64,000 nt of DNA from Dactylosporangium aurantiacum (GTDB taxonomy: Bacteria; Actinomycetota; Actinomycetes; Mycobacteriales; Micromonosporaceae). Below, in pieces: positions 42,991 through 49,463 of the stretch; the stretch's first letter is position 1, and every line of letters begins with the position of its first letter. A program made the translations under genes and the position numbers. The notes beneath the pieces were generated by a model, which worked only from the letters and a program-made list of their open reading frames with translations, ran no database searches and was not told where the DNA came from. The stretch spans positions 17,595 to 81,594 of the forward strand of contig NZ_JNYJ01000039.1 in NCBI RefSeq assembly GCF_000716715.1, in the 5' to 3' direction.

Positions 42991-43661
42991 TCACGGTGGT
43001 GGTGGCCGACGACCAGACGGTGGTCCGGGAAGGCCTCGAGGTGCTGCTCGGCCTCCTCGACGACGTCGAGGTCGTCGGCGCGGCCCGCGACGGCGACGAG
43101 GCGGTGGCGCTCGTCGCCGCGCACACCCCCGACGTGGTCCTCATGGACCTGCGGATGCCGGGCTGCGACGGGGTCACCGCGACGGCCAGGATCCGGGCCG
43201 CGCACCCGTCGACGCGGGTCGTGGTGCTGACGACGTACGCCGACGACGCCGACGTCCTCGCCGCGATGCGGGCCGGGGCCCTCGGGTACCTGACGAAGGA
43301 CGCCGGGCGGGCGCAGATCGCCCAGGCGGTGCGGGCGGCGGCGAACGGGCAGGCGTACCTCGACCCGGCCGCCCACCACACCCTCGTCACCGCCGCCACG
43401 TCCACCACCGCCGCCGGCGAAAGCACCGCCGCCGGCGAAAGCACCGCCGCCGGGAAGCCGCCGCCGGACGGGTTGACGGCGCGGGAGGCGGAGGTCCTCG
43501 GCCTCATCGCCGCCGGGCTGTCCAACCGGGAGATCGCCAAGCGGCTCTACGTGACCGAGGTGACCGTCAAGTCGCACGTGAACCGGCTCTTCGCCAAGAC
43601 CGGGGTCCGCGACCGGGCCCAGGCGGTCCGGTACGCGTACGAGCACGGCCTGACCGCGTAG
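42987..43661 (+). CDS. NarL/LuxR-family response regulator
   Basis: 224 residues. Receiver domain with [13 protein letters not shown], phospho-acceptor Asp in [11 protein letters not shown], and conserved T/K ([16 protein letters not shown]). LuxR-type helix-turn-helix: [44 protein letters not shown]. The linker between the two contains a recent 18-base tandem repeat (43407-43452) coding TAAGES units. ATG 42987 overlaps the kinase stop codon (ATGA). Confidence 0.94.
   Translation: MITVVVADDQTVVREGLEVLLGLLDDVEVVGAARDGDEAVALVAAHTPDVVLMDLRMPGCDGVTATARIRAAHPSTRVVVLTTYADDADVLAAMRAGALGYLTKDAGRAQIAQAVRAAANGQAYLDPAAHHTLVTAATSTTAAGESTAAGESTAAGKPPPDGLTAREAEVLGLIAAGLSNREIAKRLYVTEVTVKSHVNRLFAKTGVRDRAQAVRYAYEHGLTA
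43407..43452 (+). repeat. 18-base in-frame repeat in the response regulator linker
   Basis: Two full copies and part of a third of ACCGCCGCCGGCGAAAGC, coding TAAGES units between the receiver and the DNA-binding domain. It only changes linker length. Confidence 0.85.
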
Positions 43662-43674
43662 CGCCCGGCGCCGC

Positions 43675-45450
43675 TCAGCCGACGTCGTGCGCCTGCAGCC
43701 ACAGCTCCAGCAGGCCCAGCTGCCACAGCTTGTTGGCGCCGGTGCGTTCGGTGTGCTGGTCGGGGTGGCGCAGCAGCTCCTCGACGAACGCGGGCTGGAA
43801 CAGGCCGCGCTGCTTCGCCGTCGGGCTGGTGAGCACGTCGGCGACGAGGTCGAGCAGCGGCCCGTCCAGGTGGCGCAGCGCCGGCACCGGGAAGTACCCC
43901 TTCGGCCGGTCGATGACGTCGGCCGGCACCAGGTCCCGGGCCAGCTCCTTGAGGATGCCCTTGCCGCCGTGGGCCGCCTTCAGCGCCGGCGGGCACTTCG
44001 CGGCGAGCGCGACGAGGTCCTGGTCGAGGAACGGGGTGCGCAGCTCCAGACCCCACGCCATGCTCATCGTGTCGACGCGTTTCACCGGGTCGTCCGGCAT
44101 GAGCAGGTGCGTGTCGAGGCGCAGCGCCGCGTCGAGGGCGGTGTCGGCGCCGGGCGCGGCGAGGTGCGCGGCGACGAGGTCGCGGCTCACGTCCCGGTCG
44201 CACAGGTAGTCGGGGTCGAGCACCTCGGCGAGCTCGGCGTGGTCCCGGTCGAAGAACGCCCCGGCGAACACGTCGAGGGCGGCGTCGCGGGGCGCGGTGG
44301 CCAGCGGCGCGTGGTAGCGGTACCCGGCGAAGACCTCGTCGGCGCCCTGCCCGGACTGGGCGACCTTCACGTGCTGCGACACCTGCTGGCACAGCAGGTA
44401 GAACGCGACGACGTCGTGGGTGCCGAGGGGCTCGGTCATGGCGGCGACGCTGCGTTCGACGGCCGGCATCAGCTCGTCGTCGGGGATCCGGATGCGGTGG
44501 TGGTCGGTGCCGAACGCGTCGGCGACGACGTCGGAGTAGCGGAACTCGTCGCCGCCCTCGCCGGCCGCGGACTCGAAGCCGATGCTGAACGTGCGCAGGT
44601 CGCGCTGGCCGGCCTCGGCGAGCAGGGCGACGATGAGGCTCGAGTCGAGGCCGCCGGACAGCAGGACCCCGACGGGCACGTCGGCGACGAGGCGCCGCCG
44701 CACGGCGGTGCGCAGCGCCGCGGTCAGCTCGGCCTTCCAGTCGGCGGCGTCCATCACCGGGTCGCGCACGTAGTCGGGCTGCCAGTAGACGCGATCGCGG
44801 GTGCGCCCGTCGGCCTCGACGACCCGGACGGTCGCTGGTGGCAGCTTGCTGATCCCGGCCAGGACGGTGTGGGTGCCGGGCACGATCGAGTGCCAGGTGA
44901 AGTAGTGGTGCAGCCCGACCGGGTCGAGGCTGGTGTCGACGTCGCCGGCGCGCAGCAGGGCGGGCAGCGTCGAGGCGAACCGCAGGCCGCCGGGGCGCGG
45001 CGCGAGGTACAGCGGTTTGATGCCGAGCCGGTCGCGGGCCAGGACGAGGCGGCGGCGGTGCCGGTCGACCAGGGCGACGGCGAACATGCCGACGAGGTGC
45101 TCGACGAACCGCTCGCCCCACCGGTGGTACGCCGCGATGATCACCTCGGTGTCGCTGGTGGAGCGGAACGCGTAGCCGCCGGCGGCGAGCTCGTCGCGCA
45201 GCTCACGGTAGTTGTAGACGCATCCGTTGAACACGATCGCGATGCCGTGCCGCTCGTCGAGCATCGGCTGGGCGCCGGCGTCGGACAGGTCGATGACGCT
45301 GAGCCGGCGGTGGCCGAGGGCGGCCCAGCCGTCGTGCCACAGTCCCCTGCCGTCGGGTCCGCGGGGCTCCATGGCCGCGGTCATGCCGGCGACGATCCCG
45401 AGGTCGGCCGGAACACCGTCGAAGCGGACCTCGCCGCCGATGCCACACAT
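43675..45450 (-). CDS. Asparagine-synthetase-like amidotransferase, NAGGN type
   Basis: 591 residues. Cys2 nucleophile in MCGIGGEVRFDG, RGPDGRGLW and VFNGCVYNYRELR of the glutaminase domain; synthetase domain with ATP loop VGVLLSGGLDSSLIVALL and SGQGADEVFAGYRYH. Segment order and wording (FYLLCQQVSQHVKVAQSGQGADEVFAGY, DDPVKRVDTMSMAWGLELRTPFLD, RPKGYFPVPAL, NKLWQLGLLELWLQAH) match the N-acetylglutaminylglutamine amidotransferase (TIGR03104) type rather than plain AsnB. That enzyme makes an osmoprotectant dipeptide amide. Its usual partner, the GNAT/ATP-grasp synthetase, is not in this window, nor is the linked peptidase. Confidence 0.88.
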   Translation of the reverse strand: MCGIGGEVRFDGVPADLGIVAGMTAAMEPRGPDGRGLWHDGWAALGHRRLSVIDLSDAGAQPMLDERHGIAIVFNGCVYNYRELRDELAAGGYAFRSTSDTEVIIAAYHRWGERFVEHLVGMFAVALVDRHRRRLVLARDRLGIKPLYLAPRPGGLRFASTLPALLRAGDVDTSLDPVGLHHYFTWHSIVPGTHTVLAGISKLPPATVRVVEADGRTRDRVYWQPDYVRDPVMDAADWKAELTAALRTAVRRRLVADVPVGVLLSGGLDSSLIVALLAEAGQRDLRTFSIGFESAAGEGGDEFRYSDVVADAFGTDHHRIRIPDDELMPAVERSVAAMTEPLGTHDVVAFYLLCQQVSQHVKVAQSGQGADEVFAGYRYHAPLATAPRDAALDVFAGAFFDRDHAELAEVLDPDYLCDRDVSRDLVAAHLAAPGADTALDAALRLDTHLLMPDDPVKRVDTMSMAWGLELRTPFLDQDLVALAAKCPPALKAAHGGKGILKELARDLVPADVIDRPKGYFPVPALRHLDGPLLDLVADVLTSPTAKQRGLFQPAFVEELLRHPDQHTERTGANKLWQLGLLELWLQAHDVG

Positions 45451-45522
45451 GCTGTTGTCCGCTCCCCTGCTCGGGATGTACTGGTGATGGGGTCGTGCTG
45501 CCGGTACGCCGCCGGCCCGGGC

Positions 45523-45756
45523 TCAGATCGGCGGGAGGCCGCCGGGCACGGGCTGGGCGAGCCGGTCACCCGCCGCGTCACGGTCGGTCCGGTCCTCGAC
45601 CTCGGCGTCGGCGAGCTGGGCCCGGAACGTGTCGATGCCGGCGAGCGCGGACGCCTTGTGCCGGTACGTGCCGCTGGCCGCGACGACCTCACCACTGTCG
45701 GTGAGCAGCCGGAAGCGGAACCGTCCGTTCGGGATCCGCACCAGGACGATCTTCAT
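45523..45756 (-). CDS. DUF1508 (YegP-like) small protein
   Basis: 77 residues. IPNGRFRFRLLTDSGEVVAASGTYRHKASALAGIDTFRAQ matches the DUF1508 fold (compare GxFyFxLkAxNGevILxSExYxxKxxAxxGI). Such proteins are small beta-alpha domains of unknown role, often under stress control. ATG 45756 has an ideal ribosome binding site (AGGAGGT, 6 bases). The start lies within the 3' end of the methyltransferase gene (68-base overlap in another frame). Confidence 0.88.
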   Translation of the reverse strand: MKIVLVRIPNGRFRFRLLTDSGEVVAASGTYRHKASALAGIDTFRAQLADAEVEDRTDRDAAGDRLAQPVPGGLPPI

Positions 45757-46510
45757 CGGGGCACCTCCTGAGGTTCCCGTACCCGCTGACCGGCGCGGCG
45801 GAACATCCACGGCCCGGGGTGCGGAAGAACAGCATCGGGTTGCGCGACGCGGCGGCGTGCACGGGGGCGGCGAGGCGCAGCTTGCGTTTGAGGCCCAGCA
45901 GCCGGTCGTGGGTGTCGGGGTCGGCGGCGCTGGACGCGGTCAGGTGGCCGATGCCGCGGCGGCGCAGCCAGCCGAGCACGACGGCGCCCTCACCCACCGG
46001 GCCCGGGCGGCGGTGGTGGTAGACGTCGTGGACGGCGACGGCGGCGCCCGGCGGGAGCCGTTCGAGGATCGCGGTGGTGTACCAGCGGGCGAAGCGCGCC
46101 GTGTGCGCCGCGTCGAGCAGCACGAACCCGGGGTCGGCGGGCAGCGGGCGGCGGCGTGCGTCGCCGGGGGTGAACCGCCAGCGGTCGCCGGCGAGCGCGG
46201 CGGGGACGTGACGGGCGGCGGCGTCGGTGAGGTCGTAGCTGTGCAGCACCCCGCCGTCGCCGCCGGCGGTGGCGTTGTCGCGCAGGGCCCGCAGCAGCCA
46301 CGTGGTGGACCAGCCGCGGGCCGCGCCGAGCTCCAGCACGGTGCGCGGGCGCAGCGCCCGGACCGTCAGGTAGCTGATCTCGGCCTCCACGTCGTCGAGG
46401 CGGGGCCGCATCGCCTGCTGCGCCAGCAGCTCCCGCTGCTCGTCGCGGGCGGCGCGCAGGTCGTCGGCGTACGCGCGGTACCAGCTAATGACCGTGTCGA
46501 GCGGCAGCAT
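45689..46510 (-). CDS. SAM-dependent class I methyltransferase
   Basis: 273 residues from ATG 46510 (GGAG 7 bases upstream). Rossmann core: RALRPRTVLELGAARGWSTTWLLRAL (motif I), GVLHSYDLTDAA (acidic end of strand 2), DPGFVLLDAAHTARFARWY and PPGAAVAVHDVYHH. This fits the methyltransferase 24 type, often linked to glycan or secondary-metabolite O-methylation. The last 40 residues (GRGCSAAPVSGYGNLRRCPDEDRPG...) read through the ribosome binding site and start of the DUF1508 gene and look less conserved, so a lost stop codon is possible. It overlaps the hydrolase gene by 26 bases. Confidence 0.82.
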   Translation of the reverse strand: MLPLDTVISWYRAYADDLRAARDEQRELLAQQAMRPRLDDVEAEISYLTVRALRPRTVLELGAARGWSTTWLLRALRDNATAGGDGGVLHSYDLTDAAARHVPAALAGDRWRFTPGDARRRPLPADPGFVLLDAAHTARFARWYTTAILERLPPGAAVAVHDVYHHRRPGPVGEGAVVLGWLRRRGIGHLTASSAADPDTHDRLLGLKRKLRLAAPVHAAASRNPMLFFRTPGRGCSAAPVSGYGNLRRCPDEDRPGADPERTVPLPAAHRQW

Positions 46511-47303
46511 CGAGGTCTCCGTTGGCGATGGCGGCGAGGGCGTCGAGGGAGCCGGTGCCGGGCACGAAGTAGCCGTCGTGGCCGGTGACGCCGTCGACGG
46601 GCAGCGGCAGCGCGCCGAACGCCGGGTCGCCGGGGTGGGTGCCGTGGCCGGCGCCGAGGACCCGCAGCCCCGGCAGGCGGCGGGTCCAGTCACCGGCGGC
46701 GGTCCCGGCCCAGACGCGGGCGGTGGTGTGCAGGTCGGCGGCGCGGTCGACGCCCATGCCGGGGCTGCCGAGCGCGACGACGTCGGTGACCCGGCCGCCG
46801 AGACCGGCGTCGAGCCGCGCGGCGGCCCGGCCGATGACGGTGGAGCCGTAGCTGTGCCCGACGAGGACGAGCCGGGGCGCCGGCACGTCGCGAAGGAACC
46901 GCAGCAGCGCGGCGGCGCCGGTCGCCGCGGCGTCCTCCCGGACCGCGGCCAGGCGGATCCCGCGCGGCGGGTGGTAGCCGAGCCACGCGACGACCGCGAC
47001 CGGTGCGGCGCCGGCGGGCCGGCGGGCGGCGGCCCGGTCGGCGAGCTGCCGGGCCTGCCAGGCGGGGGCGCGGCGCTGCACGCCGCCGAGGCCGCGGTCG
47101 AAGTTGGCGGCGGTGGTGTCGACGCCGGGGACGAGCACGACGACGGTCGCGGCGGTCGCCGGGTCGCCGACGACCTCGACCGCGAGCCCGTCGGCGTACC
47201 GGGCACCGTGGACGGCCAGCACCGGCACCGGCGACACCTGGGCGGGCCCGAGCACCGACCAGAGCACCGCGACGACGGGGATCGGCAGGAGTCTGCGAAG
47301 CAT
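46485..47303 (-). CDS. Alpha/beta hydrolase (DUF1023-like), exported
   Basis: 272 residues. N-terminal signal-like segment (RLLPIPVVAVLWSVLGPAQVSPVPVLAVHG). The alpha/beta fold shows VVVLVPGVDTTAANFD (oxyanion region), nucleophile Ser in LVLVGHSYGSTVIGRA, ALGSPGMGVDRAADL and a late His in GHDGYFVPGTGS. This is the DUF1023 type, numerous in actinomycetes, probably esterases or lipases. ATG 47303. It is the first gene of an operon with the methyltransferase. Confidence 0.85.
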   Translation of the reverse strand: MLRRLLPIPVVAVLWSVLGPAQVSPVPVLAVHGARYADGLAVEVVGDPATAATVVVLVPGVDTTAANFDRGLGGVQRRAPAWQARQLADRAAARRPAGAAPVAVVAWLGYHPPRGIRLAAVREDAAATGAAALLRFLRDVPAPRLVLVGHSYGSTVIGRAAARLDAGLGGRVTDVVALGSPGMGVDRAADLHTTARVWAGTAAGDWTRRLPGLRVLGAGHGTHPGDPAFGALPLPVDGVTGHDGYFVPGTGSLDALAAIANGDLDAAARHGH

Positions 47304-47377
47304 GGGACCGACCGTAGGTGGGTGCCGGTGCCCGGATCGTCACTCCGCGGAACCATGTGCCGGGTAGCTCCCCGGTA

Positions 47378-48043
47378 CTACGTCCCGGCGCTGACGACGC
47401 CCGTCTCATACGCGAAGACGACGGCCTGGGCGCGGTCGCGCAGGTCGAGCTTCGTCAGGACCCGGCTCACGTGGGTCTTCACCGTCTGCTCCGCCACGAC
47501 GAGCTCGTCGGCGATCTCCGCGTTGGACCGGCCGCGGGCGATGAGCCGCAGCACCTCCGTCTCGCGGGGGGTGAGGGCGGCGAGGCGGGCCGGCTGGTGC
47601 CCGGCGCTCCTCGGCCGGGCCGCGAACTGCTCGATGAGCCGCCGCGTCACCGACGGTGCGAGCAGCCCGTCGCCGGCGGCGACGACCCGCACGGCGGTGA
47701 CGAGCTCGGCGGCCGGGGCGTCCTTGAGCAGGAACCCGGACGCGCCGGCGCGCAGCGCCTCGAACACGTAGTCGTCGAGGTCGAACGTGGTGAGGATGAC
47801 GACCTTCGGCCGGTGCAGGCCCGGGCCGGCGTCGAGGATGCGCCGGGTCGCCTGGATGCCGTCGAGGACCGGCATCCGCACGTCCATGAGCACGACGTCG
47901 GGGGCGTGCTCGCGGGCCATCGCGACGGCCTGCGCGCCGTCGGCGGCGTCACCGACGACGAGCAGGTCCGGCTGGGCGGCGAGCAGCGCGGCGAAGCCCT
48001 GCCGGACCATCGCCTGGTCGTCGACGACGAGGACCCGGATCAC
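47378..48043 (-). CDS. NarL/LuxR-family response regulator
   Basis: 221 residues. Receiver domain: RVLVVDDQAMVRQGF, phospho-acceptor Asp in DVVLMDVRMPVLDG, ILTTFDLDDYVFEALRAGASGFLLKDAP. LuxR helix-turn-helix: LTPRETEVLRLIARGRSNAEIADELVVAEQTVKTHVSRVLTKLDLRDR. GTG 48043 overlaps the stop codon of the kinase gene by four bases (GTGA). Acts with that kinase. Confidence 0.94.
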   Translation of the reverse strand: MIRVLVVDDQAMVRQGFAALLAAQPDLLVVGDAADGAQAVAMAREHAPDVVLMDVRMPVLDGIQATRRILDAGPGLHRPKVVILTTFDLDDYVFEALRAGASGFLLKDAPAAELVTAVRVVAAGDGLLAPSVTRRLIEQFAARPRSAGHQPARLAALTPRETEVLRLIARGRSNAEIADELVVAEQTVKTHVSRVLTKLDLRDRAQAVVFAYETGVVSAGT

Positions 48044-49245
48044 GCGGCGACCTCCAGCGGCAGGGTGGCCCGCACCGTGTACCCGCCGTCGGGGTCGGGC
48101 CCGGCGTGGCACGTGCCGCCGATCGCGGTGGCGCGTTCCCGCATGCCGAGCAGGCCGTGGCGTTCACCGCCGGTGGTCTCGCCGGCGGCGGCGTCGAGCG
48201 TGTTGTGCACGTACAGCTCCAGGGTGGACGGGCCGAGGGTGAGGGTGATGCGCACGGGTGCGCCCGGGGCGTGCCGCCGGGCGTTGCTCAGCGCCTCCTG
48301 CACGATGCGGAACGCGGCCAGCCCGACGGCCGGAGGCACCCGCGCGCCCGGCAGCGGGTCGAAGGTGACGTCGACGCCGGCCTCCCGGGCGTCGCGGACC
48401 AGCCCGGCGAGGTCGTCCAGGACCGGCTGCGGCTCGACGAGCGGCGTCTCGGTGCTGCGCAGCACGCCGAGGAGGCGGCGCATCTCGACCAGGGCCTCCC
48501 GGGACGTGCCGGCGATCGCGGCGAGCTCCTCCGCCACGGCGGGCGGGACGCCGTCGATGCGGTACACGGCGGTCTCGGCGCGCACCGCGATCAGCGACAT
48601 GTGGTGGGCGACGACGTCGTGCATCTCCCGGGCGATCCGGTTGCGTTCCTCGGCGACGGCGCGGCGGGCCTGGGCGAGCTCGGTGCGCTCCTCCTCCTCG
48701 GCGAGCGCGGCCTGCACCTCGCGGCGGCGGCGGACCTGGTCGCCGACGACGAGGACGGCGGTGACGGCGAGCAGCAGCGCCGCGACGTTGCCCGGGTCGA
48801 CGAACATGACCAGCAGCAGCGCCGCCGACAGCCCGGTCCACACCACGACGCCGCGGCGGTGCCGGACCGCGACGACGGCGAGCAGCACCGGGAACATGAG
48901 CATCTGCACCGGCACCCACGGCCACGGCTGCTCCTGCCGGATGGGCACGGTCGTGCCGGCGAACCCGGCGACGAGGAACGCGACCCGCCACGCGAGCAGC
49001 GGCCGGGCCGCGACCAGCCCGACCGGTGCGGCGATGAGCGCGGCGTCGACGGCGAGGAACAGCGAGCCGACCCCCGGCGACTTGCCCAGGAAGTACTCGT
49101 AGGTGACGAGCCCGCACAGGATCGACACGACGACGCCGATCGTCGGCAGGGCCCGGCCGAGGCGGGTGCGGGGGTGCACCGGCGGGTCGGGGCCGACGAG
49201 GAACCCGCGCAGGTCCCGCAGGCCCGTCCTCAGCACGCTCACCAC
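48040..49245 (-). CDS. NarL-type sensor histidine kinase
   Basis: 401 residues. An N-terminal region with several membrane segments (IGVVVSILCGLVTYEYFLG; AVDAALIAAPVGLVA; MLMFPVLLAVVAV; LSAALLLVMFV), a coiled stretch (REVQAALAEEEERTELAQARRAVAEERNRI), the HisKA_3 box IAREMHDVVAHHMSLIAVRAE with the phospho-His, and the HATPase domain (IVQEALSNARRHAPGA; ERHGLLGMRERATAIGG). GTG 49245 is used. It is divergent from the penicillin-binding-protein/deacetylase gene 218 bases away, so an envelope signal is plausible. Confidence 0.93.
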   Translation of the reverse strand: MVSVLRTGLRDLRGFLVGPDPPVHPRTRLGRALPTIGVVVSILCGLVTYEYFLGKSPGVGSLFLAVDAALIAAPVGLVAARPLLAWRVAFLVAGFAGTTVPIRQEQPWPWVPVQMLMFPVLLAVVAVRHRRGVVVWTGLSAALLLVMFVDPGNVAALLLAVTAVLVVGDQVRRRREVQAALAEEEERTELAQARRAVAEERNRIAREMHDVVAHHMSLIAVRAETAVYRIDGVPPAVAEELAAIAGTSREALVEMRRLLGVLRSTETPLVEPQPVLDDLAGLVRDAREAGVDVTFDPLPGARVPPAVGLAAFRIVQEALSNARRHAPGAPVRITLTLGPSTLELYVHNTLDAAAGETTGGERHGLLGMRERATAIGGTCHAGPDPDGGYTVRATLPLEVAA

Positions 49246-49447
49246 CCTGGCACCGTAACAGCGGCACGGACCGCGGTGGACGCGACGGCGGCACGGACGG
49301 CCGGGCCGGGGTCGGCCGACCGGGCTACCCGGGCGGCGGTCGCCCGGCGGGGCGCCCGGCGGCGACGGTCGCCGGGCCCGCCGCCCGGGCGGCTGACCCG
49401 CGCCGTGGTCCGCCGCCCGGCGGATCGGCAGGGCCGCGGCCCGCCGT

Positions 49448-49453
49448 TAGCGT
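49448..49453 (+). promoter_or_regulatory. -10 box TAGCGT before the PBP-deacetylase gene
   Basis: TAGCGT lies 10 bases before ATG 49464, which has no ribosome binding site. The same hexamer precedes other genes of the window at a similar distance (25654, 41206). A leaderless transcript is likely. No good -35 box was found. Confidence 0.55.
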
Positions 49454-49463
49454 GGCCCGCAGC

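Noticed and set aside
43675..49245. Biosynthetic gene cluster built on asparagine synthetase, methyltransferase and hydrolase
   Set aside because: No core enzyme (NRPS, PKS, RiPP precursor or terpene synthase) is present, and the genes belong to separate transcription units.
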